Below are positions 35,525 to 44,578 of a stretch of DNA of 64,000 bases, piece by piece (position 1 is the first letter of the stretch; every line of letters starts with the position of its first letter). The notes beneath the pieces were generated by a model. That model was not told the DNA's origin. It saw only the letters and a list, made by a program, of their open reading frames with translations, and did not search any database. The stretch is from Rothia uropygialis (GTDB taxonomy: Bacteria; Actinomycetota; Actinomycetes; Actinomycetales; Micrococcaceae), in contig NZ_NOIS01000003.1 in assembly GCF_004137765.1 (NCBI RefSeq), forward strand, positions 62,001 through 126,000, written 5' to 3'. The position numbers and the translations under genes are program-made.

Positions 35525-36762
35525 GCTGTCCTCCTGGGGATCATGTGTGTCGAGGCCTCGGGAATTCGTGCCCCGGCATTGTGCAATGCCCAGGCTGGCC
35601 ATGCCGGCCAGCTCGTGGCGGGGTTACGGCGAGTGGTGAGGTGGCGACGGCGCGATGCCCAGAGCACGAGAACGGCGTAGAGCCCGTCCACCACAAGAGT
35701 CACGAGGGCGTCCATGGGGCCTGGGTCGACCGCCCCGAAAGGGTCTGCGAAACCGAAAAGTCCGAGCAAAACAGTGGTCACGTTGTTGCTGACGTGCAGA
35801 CCGATAGAGGCCTCCAAACCGCCCGTGGCGATGCACAGGATTCCGGCGATCACGGCCAGAATTCCGACGCTGAGCAACCCCCAGAGCCCATACCCGTGGC
35901 TGAGAACGAAGAAAGGCGCGGGCAGGATCACGGCCCAGATCGGATGTTTGAGCCAGCGTCCCACCGCCTGCATGAGAAATCCTCGGAACGCCATTTCCTC
36001 GGCAGCGCATTGCAACGGGACCACAATCAGGATGATGGCCAGTATCCACCAGCCCGTGGCCGGGTCGAAACTTGCCGAAACCGGTTCCGCGCCGGATGCC
36101 GCCGAGACCCAGACGCTCAGTCCTTGGAAAATGACAAAGAGAGCAAGACCAAGTCCCAAACACGTCGCCAGCCACTTCCACCGCAGCTTTCCGGCAACCG
36201 AGAACAGGAGGCCCAGCGGCTTGGGACCCATGATGAGCCTCGCCAAGAGGACGCAGGGCGCCATGACCGCAATGCTGAGAAACATGAACAGGAAAAGCAC
36301 CGGGTGGGAAAACATCCCCTCCGGGTAACCGTTCGGACCCAGCGTGAGCGGTTCAGAACCGCTCACAAAAGGCAACAGGAACATAGGTATAGAAATGACT
36401 AGCGCGAGGACGAAATAAAGAGGGCCCGATATGCAGAACTCGACCAGTGGTTTCCACCACCCGTGAAAAGGATCGGCTCGCCAGAGCCGGTGATACGGCA
36501 ATGGCGAGAGAGGCACATCATTGAGACGCGGCGCGCCCGCGACCCTGTATGCGTGAGCAGCCTCGAGGCTCCCTGCCTCGTCAATCGACCGGGCATCAGG
36601 CCCCGCGGGATAGGCCTTCGAGCCCCACTGCCGGTCATTCGGCGCATCAGGTATTTCCGGGTTCGTCGAGGATCGCGAGGTGGATGCGGGTTCTTCCATG
36701 CTCTCTACCCTATGCGCTCGCGGCAGAGAAGTGACGTGGGGCTTGAACCGGGCAGTTGACAT
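35521..36762 (-). CDS. CPBP-family (CAAX-type) intramembrane metalloprotease
   Basis: A membrane protein of 413 residues from ATG 36762, which has AAGGTGA upstream; ATG 36699 (392 residues) is an alternative. The first 100 residues are hydrophilic and low in complexity, then about eight hydrophobic segments follow. AAEEMAFRGFLMQ supplies the EExxxR motif, and LSHGYG and GLHVSNN the later His/Asn motifs of CPBP (Abi) proteases. Relatives process or protect peptides, or act in protein export. Its stop overlaps the start of apeB by four bases (ATGA), so both are probably made together. Confidence 0.83.
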   Translation of the reverse strand: MSTARFKPHVTSLPRAHRVESMEEPASTSRSSTNPEIPDAPNDRQWGSKAYPAGPDARSIDEAGSLEAAHAYRVAGAPRLNDVPLSPLPYHRLWRADPFHGWWKPLVEFCISGPLYFVLALVISIPMFLLPFVSGSEPLTLGPNGYPEGMFSHPVLFLFMFLSIAVMAPCVLLARLIMGPKPLGLLFSVAGKLRWKWLATCLGLGLALFVIFQGLSVWVSAASGAEPVSASFDPATGWWILAIILIVVPLQCAAEEMAFRGFLMQAVGRWLKHPIWAVILPAPFFVLSHGYGLWGLLSVGILAVIAGILCIATGGLEASIGLHVSNNVTTVLLGLFGFADPFGAVDPGPMDALVTLVVDGLYAVLVLWASRRRHLTTRRNPATSWPAWPAWALHNAGARIPEASTHMIPRRTA

Positions 36763-36918
36763 CAATTCATCACCTTTTGGCTCTCTGGAGCTACCGTCAA
36801 ATAATTCCGCATGATTCAGCGAAGACCTAATTTTCGCCAAACGAGTTATCAGCATTCTTTGAAACTTCGTGTCACAATTGAATCGTCAATCACATAATTT
36901 TACTAAGGAATCGTCCTC

Positions 36919-38184
36919 ATGGCACTTCGATTCAATCCTCCGCCCCATTGGCCTCAGCCTCCGGAAGGCTGGTCCCCGGATCCAGGATGGCGCCCGGATC
37001 CCAGTTGGGGGCCGGCGCCGCAAGGATGGATTTTCTGGACCGACGAGAACGGCAATCCTGTCCCTTCGGCACACCCCGAGGACCCATCGTTCATCCCTGA
37101 CGAACCGCGGCAGGCACCACAACCGGACCAGTCACAACCGCGCGACGAGCATCAGGGCGATCAAGCTCCCGCTTCCACGCAGAATGACTGGGGATCCCCG
37201 CAGGCCGATGGTGCAGGGAATTATCAGACGGAAGGGCCGGCTCCCACACGCCAGTACCAGCAGCAGCAACCCGGCGGTTGGGAGACTCAGGGGCAGGGAA
37301 CTCCGCCTCCGCAAGGAGGCGGATGGAACAGCAATCCGTGGAATCAGACTCCTCGCAAAAAGAACTTCTTTGCGTCCCCGGCCGGTATTCTTTCGATCAT
37401 CGGCGCTATTCTTCTCGTCCTGGTCATAGGTTTGGTTCTCGCTCTGACAGGGGTCTTCGGTAACACGCAGGATTCAGGGGAGACGAATGCGGCGACATCG
37501 AGCTCTGCGTCGAAATCCGGCCATGCCTCCGACAGCGCGACCGGCTCTCCGAAGGCTTCCGCTTCGGGCGACGGGCCGTCGGGGATGCGACCCGAGCAGG
37601 TCAATATTCCGGCCAATGACGCCGACCCCGTCGTGGAGTTCACCGGGGAAGGCTCTCAGAAGGTCAAAACGGACAAGCTCGAGGACGGGCAGGTCTACTA
37701 CGTCGAGTACTGGTACCAGGGTGATTCGAACTTCGCCTTGTGGGGACTCGATAACAAGGGCGAGGACGCCGGACTGTACGCCAATGACATCGACGAGACC
37801 TCCGGTTCCAGCTGGATCGATATGGATGGCCTCTACGGAAACCCCAAGGGATTCGACGTCGATGCCACGGACGGTAAATGGGAGATCAAGGTCTACGACG
37901 GCAATGCCATCAAGTCGGCAGGCGATAAGACGATGCAGAGCAACGGAACCGTCGCATTCGTGTACCAAGGACCCAAGAAGTCCGCGACCTTCGAGAACCT
38001 GGGCGATGATTCCTTCGAGGTGGAAGCATACGATCTCAAAGGGGATTCGGTATTCCACGAAAACGTCACCAAGGGCAACAATGCGAATGTGAATTTCCCC
38101 GACGCGACCAAGGACGAGGCCAATATTCTGGTCCAGGTCAAGGTGACGGACACGAAAGCACAATGGAAAATGTCCTTCAAATAG
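36919..38184 (+). CDS. Membrane-anchored protein with Trp/Pro-rich N-terminus
   Basis: A 421-residue protein in three parts. The cytoplasmic part (1-150) opens with a tandem Trp/Pro repeat (PPEGWSPDPGW, RPDPSW, PAPQGW; residues 15-37) and goes on into a Gln/Pro-rich disordered stretch. One membrane segment lies at about 153-180. The outer part has a Ser/Ala-rich linker (190-225) and a beta-rich acidic domain to the end. This Trp/Pro opening is common in actinobacterial membrane proteins of unknown role. It is monocistronic, starts with AAGGAATCGTCCTC before ATG, and sits divergent to the CPBP protease. Confidence 0.8.
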   Translation: MALRFNPPPHWPQPPEGWSPDPGWRPDPSWGPAPQGWIFWTDENGNPVPSAHPEDPSFIPDEPRQAPQPDQSQPRDEHQGDQAPASTQNDWGSPQADGAGNYQTEGPAPTRQYQQQQPGGWETQGQGTPPPQGGGWNSNPWNQTPRKKNFFASPAGILSIIGAILLVLVIGLVLALTGVFGNTQDSGETNAATSSSASKSGHASDSATGSPKASASGDGPSGMRPEQVNIPANDADPVVEFTGEGSQKVKTDKLEDGQVYYVEYWYQGDSNFALWGLDNKGEDAGLYANDIDETSGSSWIDMDGLYGNPKGFDVDATDGKWEIKVYDGNAIKSAGDKTMQSNGTVAFVYQGPKKSATFENLGDDSFEVEAYDLKGDSVFHENVTKGNNANVNFPDATKDEANILVQVKVTDTKAQWKMSFK

Positions 38185-38333
38185 TCGCTGAGCAGGGCCT
38201 GGACATTTCTCTTTCGCGATCGTCCGCTTCGGATTGATTCTGGGGCGGCCAGTCGCCTGTGGACAAGCGTCCGGAAGGCTATCGGCTCGATTACCATGGG
38301 ACGGGTGGAGGCGAAGAAACGACAGGAGCCGCG

Positions 38334-40052
38334 ATGCCAGAACACAACCGCCGGCAGGTGCAGCGTGCAGGTCGCTCCGCGCTTTTGATCGATTGCGGTG
38401 GGATCGACGACGTCCTGGACCTCCACACCGCGCTGACGGAGAATCCATTGCCGGATCAGCTCGAATTGGTCCCGGCGGCCACGACCCTCCTCGCTCGCTT
38501 TCGTTCGCCCTTGGGCCCTGCCAGGGCACGCGAGCTGTCAATCGAGTTGTCCACCATGGCCGGCCGCCACGGCAGCTCTTCCCGGGCGCGCGAGGTCGAA
38601 ATCCCCGTCCGCTACGACGGAGAGGATCTTGAGGACGTCGCGGCTCACCTCGGCATTTCCGCGGATGAAGTCGTCGAACGCCACACGGGGACGGCCTGGA
38701 CGGCGGCCTTCTCCGGTTTTTCCCCCGGCTTCGCGTACCTCGTTGGCGTCGGGCCCCAGCCAACAACCGATCTTACGGTCCCGAGGAGGGACAGCCCACG
38801 GACCAAAGTTCCTGCGGGTTCCGTCGCTCTGGCCGGAGAATTTTCTGCCGTGTATCCCAGCGCTTCACCCGGTGGGTGGCAACTGATCGGCACGACGAAC
38901 GCACCCGTGTGGGACCTCGATCAGGAGGTTCCTGCCTTGATCACGCCGGGGACCGTGGTCCGCTTCTCGCGCGTTCGGGATTCGATGGAATTACAAGAAA
39001 AGAAGGCAGAATCCGGGAGAAACGGCCAGCAGGAGAAAAAAGCTTCAGCGGAGATGACGGACCCAGTTCAGGGCACGACCGAAGCGCTTCGCATCGACGC
39101 CCCAGGACTCGCGACCATGGTGCAGGACCGGGGCAGAGAGGGACATACGGACTGGGGCGTGAGCCCTTCCGGCTGGGCCGACGCCGTGGCCGCCCAGTCC
39201 GCGAATCGGCTCGTGGGCAACGACCCTGAGGCGAGCGTCCTCGAGAACACTGCCGGCGGGCTGACGGCAACTGCACTGACGGATACCGTCCTGGCCGTCA
39301 CCGGTGCAGAAGCCGAACTGACCGTCCAGACCGATGGCACCAGTTTCCGGGTTCCTCGGAACCGACCATTTGCCTTGCGCTCGGGCCAACGGCTCACCAT
39401 CGGTCCGGCCGTTCGTGGACTGCGGATCTACCTGGCCGTACGCGGAGGAATTCGCGTGAATTCGGTCCTCGGGAGTACCGCCACGGATACCCTGGCCAAG
39501 CTGGGGCCCGCCCAGATGGTCAAGAACGCCGTCGTGCGCATCGGGCCCGAGCCCCGACGGGCCGTCGAGTTGGACGAAGGCGGGGCGGAGCTGCCGCATC
39601 CCCATGAGGTCACGGACATTCCGGTTTCTCCCGGTCCACGAATCGACTGGTTCACTTCCGAGTCCGTTCGCGAGACCTCACGGACCGTATGGGCCGTCAC
39701 GGAAGAAAGCAACCGGGTAGGCGTGCGCCTCGCGAGACCCACCCATGAACCCGACGAGGATCCGCTTCCTTCTCCGCTGACCCGCACGGCAAAGGCCCAA
39801 GGTCGCGAATTGCCCAGCGAAGGCATCGTCGCCGGAGCCATCCAAGTGCCGCCCAACGGAAACCCCGTCGTTTTCATGGCCGACCACCCCGTAACCGGTG
39901 GTTATCCGGTGATCGGAGTCGTTGAGCCGGAATACTTGCGTCTCCTCGCACAGTCGCCGCCAGGCACGCTGGTCCGCCTCGTTTTCGACGCCGCCGAAGA
40001 GCCCATTCAAAACACCACATACCCCGGAGAATCCCCATGCGCAAAGTCCTGA
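38334..40052 (+). CDS. 5-oxoprolinase PxpB-PxpC fusion (KipI-KipA)
   Basis: A 572-residue fusion. Residues about 5-210 are the PxpB/KipI (allophanate hydrolase subunit 1-like) domain with FSGFSPGFAYL and VPAGSVALAG; about 215-240 is a Lys/Glu-rich linker; about 245-560 is the PxpC/KipA (subunit 2-like) domain with APGLATMVQDRGREGHTDWG and RIYLAVRGGI. With PxpA (LamB/YcsF), these subunits cleave 5-oxoproline to glutamate with ATP. ATG 38334 has CAGGAG seven bases ahead. It overlaps the biotin carboxylase gene by 16 bases. No pxpA gene is in the window, so either it is elsewhere or the fusion has another amide substrate. Confidence 0.87.
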   Translation: MPEHNRRQVQRAGRSALLIDCGGIDDVLDLHTALTENPLPDQLELVPAATTLLARFRSPLGPARARELSIELSTMAGRHGSSSRAREVEIPVRYDGEDLEDVAAHLGISADEVVERHTGTAWTAAFSGFSPGFAYLVGVGPQPTTDLTVPRRDSPRTKVPAGSVALAGEFSAVYPSASPGGWQLIGTTNAPVWDLDQEVPALITPGTVVRFSRVRDSMELQEKKAESGRNGQQEKKASAEMTDPVQGTTEALRIDAPGLATMVQDRGREGHTDWGVSPSGWADAVAAQSANRLVGNDPEASVLENTAGGLTATALTDTVLAVTGAEAELTVQTDGTSFRVPRNRPFALRSGQRLTIGPAVRGLRIYLAVRGGIRVNSVLGSTATDTLAKLGPAQMVKNAVVRIGPEPRRAVELDEGGAELPHPHEVTDIPVSPGPRIDWFTSESVRETSRTVWAVTEESNRVGVRLARPTHEPDEDPLPSPLTRTAKAQGRELPSEGIVAGAIQVPPNGNPVVFMADHPVTGGYPVIGVVEPEYLRLLAQSPPGTLVRLVFDAAEEPIQNTTYPGESPCAKS

Positions 40053-41839
40053 TTGCCAACCGTTCGGAGATCGCGGTTCGCGTGATCCACGCATGCGCCG
40101 AACGCGGCATCGGCACCGTTGCCGTCTACGCCGCCTCCGATGCAGAATCCCTCCACGTCCATCTCGCCGACGAGGCCTACGCGCTCGAAGGCAACGCCCC
40201 CACGGACACCTACCTCAATATCGAAAAGCTCCTCGACATAGCGCGACGATCCGGGGCAACGGATGTCCACCCCGGGTACGGCTTTCTGGCCGAGTCCGCG
40301 GATTTCGCGCGAGCCGTGGTCAACGCGGGCCTGACGTGGATAGGCCCCACCGCCGAGACGATTGAGGCCCTCGGCGACAAAATTCAGGCCCGTTCCATAG
40401 CAACGGCCGCCGGAGCACCACTGGCTCCCGGGACGGACGGGCCGTTGGCGAACGCCCATGAAGCTCGGGACTTCGCCGAAGAGCACGGATTGCCGATCAT
40501 CATCAAAGCCGCACACGGTGGTGGCGGTCGCGGTATGCGCGTGGTCCGAGACGTCGATCAGGTCGAGTCGGCCTTCGAATCCGCCGCTCGCGAGGCCCAC
40601 AGCGCCTTCGGCCGGAGCGAATGCTTCGTCGAGCGCTTCCTCGAGAAGCCTCGTCACGTCGAAGCGCAGGTTATCGCGGATTCGCACGGAGGAGTCGTCG
40701 TGGTGGGAACCCGCGATTGTTCTCTGCAGCGCCGCAACCAGAAGCTCGTGGAGGAAGCACCGGCGCCGTTCCTGAGTGAGGAACAGCTGGAAAATATCGA
40801 GAAAGCATCCGCGGCGATCTTTCGGGAGGCCGGCTACGTCAACGCGGGAACGGTGGAGTTCCTGGTCGGCGCGGACGGACTGATCTCTTTTCTCGAGGTC
40901 AATACCCGCATCCAGGTCGAGCACCCTGTTACGGAAGAGACGTTCGGCGTCGACCTCTTAGGCATGCAGCTCGACGTCGCCGCTGGCGAACGCCTGCCTT
41001 TTGAGAGTGCCCCGAAAGCACAAGGACACTCCATCGAGTTCCGCATCAATGCGGAAGATCCCGGACGGGGTTTCCTCCCTGCCGGCGGTACGGTAACAGG
41101 CATCACGGTTCCCACGGGCCCGGGAATTCGATGGGATGCCGGAGTTGTCACGGGTTCCGAGGTTGCCGGGGATTTCGATTCCCTTTTGGCCAAACTCATT
41201 GTGACCGGCCCGACTCGCGATGCCGCCCTGGCTCGAGCCCGTCGCGCCCTGGCCGAATTGACGCTCAGTGGAGTCTCGACCACTCTTCCATTCCACCGTG
41301 CCGTCCTCGAGCACAAGGACTTCACGTCCTCTCCCTTCAACGTCTACACGACCTGGATCGAGGACGTTCTGACCCCGGTCCTGGAATCCGACGGCGGCTA
41401 CAGTGCTCCGCGCTATGCGGACAGGACACTGTTCGGTGAGTCCGCTTCCGACGCCACGGCCTCCGTCACTGCGGGGATCGAAATCGAAGGCCGGCTGACC
41501 AAGGTTCGTTTCCCTGCCAAAGCACTCGCGAGAATCGGTGCTGGGCTCGCTGATGGGCTCGGAGGAGTCCAATTCTCGGGAACCAGCGGCGCTCAGACGG
41601 ACGCGCCGGGGTCGAGCGACGTCGAGGTCACCGCAACGCTCAGCGGCTCATTGGTTCGTTGGGAGGCGGAAGATTCCGCGACCGTAGAGGAAGGGCAGAG
41701 GTTGGCGATAGTGGAGGCCATGAAGACCGAGATGCCGCTAGAATCTCCGGCGACCGGCGTCTTTCGTCGTGAGCCCGTGGAACCGGGGCACAAGCTATCG
41801 GCCGGAATGATCTTGGGCCGGGTCGAAACAGCGAACTGA
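40037..41839 (+). CDS. Biotin carboxylase with biotin carboxyl carrier domain
   Basis: A 600-residue acyl-CoA-carboxylase alpha subunit-like protein. The biotin carboxylase part (1-450) has IANRSEIAVRV, HPGYGFLAE, AAHGGGGRGMR (ATP lid) and EVNTRIQVEHPVTE. The last 80 residues are the carrier domain with EAMKTEM, Lys563 being the biotin site. It carboxylates biotin with ATP and bicarbonate. It overlaps the PxpBC fusion, an association seen in many bacterial genomes where biotin carboxylase genes sit in pxp loci. No carboxyltransferase subunit is next to it, so its partner must be encoded elsewhere, or it serves a housekeeping carboxylase. Confidence 0.9.
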   Translation: MRKVLIANRSEIAVRVIHACAERGIGTVAVYAASDAESLHVHLADEAYALEGNAPTDTYLNIEKLLDIARRSGATDVHPGYGFLAESADFARAVVNAGLTWIGPTAETIEALGDKIQARSIATAAGAPLAPGTDGPLANAHEARDFAEEHGLPIIIKAAHGGGGRGMRVVRDVDQVESAFESAAREAHSAFGRSECFVERFLEKPRHVEAQVIADSHGGVVVVGTRDCSLQRRNQKLVEEAPAPFLSEEQLENIEKASAAIFREAGYVNAGTVEFLVGADGLISFLEVNTRIQVEHPVTEETFGVDLLGMQLDVAAGERLPFESAPKAQGHSIEFRINAEDPGRGFLPAGGTVTGITVPTGPGIRWDAGVVTGSEVAGDFDSLLAKLIVTGPTRDAALARARRALAELTLSGVSTTLPFHRAVLEHKDFTSSPFNVYTTWIEDVLTPVLESDGGYSAPRYADRTLFGESASDATASVTAGIEIEGRLTKVRFPAKALARIGAGLADGLGGVQFSGTSGAQTDAPGSSDVEVTATLSGSLVRWEAEDSATVEEGQRLAIVEAMKTEMPLESPATGVFRREPVEPGHKLSAGMILGRVETAN

Positions 41840-41906
41840 CTGCTGCCGGGCCACGTGATGCGGCGACCAGGGCCGCGAGGCCTCTCCGAGAAGGCCACTC
41901 GCGCGT

Positions 41907-41944
41907 GAATCGTTGGGAAAGGGCTGTCCCCTTCCCAACGATTC
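41907..41944. terminator. Bidirectional terminator
   Basis: GAATCGTTGGGAAAGGG, a short loop, then CCCCTTCCCAACGATTC form a 17-base-pair stem with one mismatch between the convergent biotin carboxylase and Nramp-related genes. Confidence 0.75.
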
Positions 41945-42019
41945 AGGAGCATTGGTCACAGGTGCGGCTCTGGTTGATGCCGCGTCGGTAGCCTTTGGCC
42001 ACCGGGATGTTTAGGCGCG

Positions 42020-43333
42020 CTATCCGTTCCACAGGGTCGAAAGCTGACCCACGGCGCTGGCCCCCAAGTACAAGGTCAACAACCACACCAGCACGCCCAC
42101 GACGATCAACCACTTCGGGTATCTGTAACCGCTCAGCAAATCTCGCCGGAAAATCGCAACGATCAAGATCACGGTGAACCCCAGAGGGAGGATCAGACCA
42201 TTGATAGTGCCGGCGATGACCAACAACGTTCCTGGCGCCTTGCCCAAGGAGAAGAAGACGATCGTGGAGAGCACGATCATGCCGACCGTCAGCACGTTGC
42301 GAATCCAAGTCTTGGTGTTCCGTGTGGTCATGAACGAAACGGATGTATAAGCGGCGCCGATCACCGAGGAAATCGATGCGGCCCACAGGATCACGCCGAA
42401 GAGACGCAGCCCGATTTCGCCCGCTGCGTGCTGGAATGCCTCCGCCGCGAGATTGGAGCTGGTCAGCGTCACACCTCCGGCGACAACCCCGAGGATCGCG
42501 AGGAAAAGAAGGTAACGCATCACACCGGTGACCACGATCGAAGTGATGGACGCGTTGGAGATGGATTTGACGTCGTCGACTCCGGAGACGCCGGCGTCGA
42601 TCATGCGGTGTGCGCCGGCGTAGGTGATGTAGCCACCCACGGTTCCGCCGATCAAGGTCGTGATCACGGCCAGATCGACGTTGTCCGGGAAAACGGTCTG
42701 GCGCAGAGCGTCGCCGATGGGCGGGCCCGACACCACCGCAACATATCCGGTGATCAGGATCATCAGGACGCCTAGCACGACCACGATCTTGTCCAAGGCC
42801 ACTCCGGCTTTCTTTGACAAGAACACGAGGACCGCCAACACTGCCGTGATGATTCCTCCCCAGGTGGTGTCCAGTCCCGTCATCGCGTTGATGCCGAGCC
42901 CTCCGCCGGCAACGTTGCCGACGTTGAACACGAAACCGCCGAAAACCACGAAAACGCCGAGAAGGATGCCCACACCGGGCAAAATTCTGTTGCCGAGCTC
43001 GCTGGCTCTCAGACCGCTGACGCCGATCACACGCCACACGTTCAGTTGAACGGCGATATCAACAAGAATCGACAGGAATATCGCGAAGGCGAAGGCGGCA
43101 CCCATCTTGACCGTGAAGGTCGCCGTCTGCGTAATGAAACCCGGGCCGATCGCCGAAGTCGCCATGAGGAACAACGCGCCCAACAAGATGGAACGCTTCG
43201 ACTCGGCTTGGGGCAGCTTGCTTTTGACGACGGCGTCGCCAGCGGCCGTCTCAGGGCGTCCCTCTTCCGCGTCCCCTGAAGAGCTTGCCCAGGGCAGATC
43301 GGGCTTTTCCCCGGAAGGTCTGTTGTCTGTCAT
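42020..43333 (-). CDS. Nramp-related transporter without metal-binding motif (YcsG type)
   Basis: A 437-residue membrane protein of the Nramp fold with about 11 hydrophobic segments after a 50-residue hydrophilic N-terminus. The first helix reads SAIGPGFITQTATFT, where true metal transporters have D-P-G-N; helix 6 has GGYITYAGAHRM in place of the metal-coordinating Ala/Met-Pro motif. It is therefore unlikely to move divalent metals. The closest known arrangement is Bacillus ycsG, which lies with kipI/kipA/ycsF (pxpBCA). Convergent placement next to the PxpBC fusion suggests that it imports the substrate of that pathway, such as 5-oxoproline or a related organic compound; this is inference. 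Confidence 0.82.
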   Translation of the reverse strand: MTDNRPSGEKPDLPWASSSGDAEEGRPETAAGDAVVKSKLPQAESKRSILLGALFLMATSAIGPGFITQTATFTVKMGAAFAFAIFLSILVDIAVQLNVWRVIGVSGLRASELGNRILPGVGILLGVFVVFGGFVFNVGNVAGGGLGINAMTGLDTTWGGIITAVLAVLVFLSKKAGVALDKIVVVLGVLMILITGYVAVVSGPPIGDALRQTVFPDNVDLAVITTLIGGTVGGYITYAGAHRMIDAGVSGVDDVKSISNASITSIVVTGVMRYLLFLAILGVVAGGVTLTSSNLAAEAFQHAAGEIGLRLFGVILWAASISSVIGAAYTSVSFMTTRNTKTWIRNVLTVGMIVLSTIVFFSLGKAPGTLLVIAGTINGLILPLGFTVILIVAIFRRDLLSGYRYPKWLIVVGVLVWLLTLYLGASAVGQLSTLWNG

Positions 43334-43496
43334 GTGAGCCTCTCAAAGGGCGGAAACACTGGACCGAGCTGAACCAGCGACGAAATAGTACCAGAGAGTT
43401 CGTTAGCTACGGCACAACGATCCGATCTCCGCACAAGAGCCACGAGAAGCTCCCATGTCAGGAGATTCTACGGGGTTCCTCACGGCGATTCTCGGA

Positions 43497-44516
43497 TCAA
43501 ACGGCCTCCTGCGAGCGGGCCGTTTTCAGAGCATTGCGGTAGGAACGGGCGGCACGAACGGCGTCAATGATCAGGACGAGAATCGCGAGCCAGACGATGC
43601 CAAACCCGATCCAGCGGCCCGTTGACATCTCCTCCCCAAGGAGCAGATACCCCGCCAGAAACTGCATGATGGGGGTGAAATACTGCACCATTCCCACATA
43701 TGACAGGGGCAAACGAGTAGCGGCACCTGCGAAAGCCAGGAGCGGGATCAGGGTGATTAATCCGGTGCCCACGAGCAATGCGGTTTTGAGGGGGCCGATT
43801 TGGCTGAAAGCAAGACCACCACCCACCGTTCCGACCAGCGCCAGAACGACGACCGAGGGGATGAACAACCACGCCGTTTCGAAGGTCAGACCCGTCAACG
43901 AGTCGACGCGTCCACCGACGTTCTTCTTGACCAGGCCGTACAGCGCAAAACTGCCCGCGATCAACAGGGACATCCACGGAAGCGACCCGTATTCGACCGT
44001 GAGGACAACGATGGCGACCAGACTGATTCCCACCGCGATCCATTGAAGTCTGCGCAATTTCTCATGCAGAACGAAAACCCCGAGGACGATCGTCGCGACG
44101 GGATTGATGAAGTATCCGAGGGAAGCTTCGAGGACGTGCCCGGTCGTCGTCGCAAAAATATAAACCAGCCAGTTGATGGAAACGATGCCCCCGGCCATGC
44201 CCAAGGTCAGGTTCACACGTCGGTCCTTGAAAGCCGTCGCAACGCGCCCCCACGATCGCGTCGCGGTCACCAAAAGTACGCACAGACACAAGGAGAAAAC
44301 GATGCGCCACCCCAAGATTTCGAAGGCGCCCGTGGGCTTGATCGCGGCGAAGTACAGGGGAAGGAAACCCCAGAGGCCGTACGCGATGAAAGCGAGAAGG
44401 AAGCCGGTCTTGAGGTCTTTTCGCGGGTTACGACCCGCCGACTCGTCCGGAACGATGACCTCGGGCAAGGCACCCGTGATCGTCGGTGGTTCCTGCCTCG
44501 ACCCGGCAGAGTTCAC
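43497..44516 (-). CDS. rarD: RarD-type EamA transporter
   Basis: A 339-residue protein started at GTG 44516, preceded by GGAGGGCTCGGAG; the frame remains open far upstream but that part is antisense coding of the epimerase region. About 35 hydrophilic residues precede ten hydrophobic segments. GFLLAFIAYGLWGFLPLYFAAIKPTG (seen in part as YGLWGFLPLYF) and EILGWRIVFSL are the RarD signature. RarD proteins are members of the drug/metabolite transporter superfamily, annotated from chloramphenicol-sensitive mutants; substrates are unclear. It is 62 bases after the epimerase gene and may share its transcript. Confidence 0.87.
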   Translation of the reverse strand: MNSAGSRQEPPTITGALPEVIVPDESAGRNPRKDLKTGFLLAFIAYGLWGFLPLYFAAIKPTGAFEILGWRIVFSLCLCVLLVTATRSWGRVATAFKDRRVNLTLGMAGGIVSINWLVYIFATTTGHVLEASLGYFINPVATIVLGVFVLHEKLRRLQWIAVGISLVAIVVLTVEYGSLPWMSLLIAGSFALYGLVKKNVGGRVDSLTGLTFETAWLFIPSVVVLALVGTVGGGLAFSQIGPLKTALLVGTGLITLIPLLAFAGAATRLPLSYVGMVQYFTPIMQFLAGYLLLGEEMSTGRWIGFGIVWLAILVLIIDAVRAARSYRNALKTARSQEAV

Positions 44517-44578
44517 CTCCGAGCCCTCCGGGCGGCTATCCGATGTTCTGCCGTTGCCGGAGGGGGCATGCTCTGGGG

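Noticed and set aside
42020-43333. Manganese/iron transporter (MntH)
   Set aside because: The D-P-G-N and helix-6 metal motifs are absent, so annotation as a divalent metal transporter is not supported.
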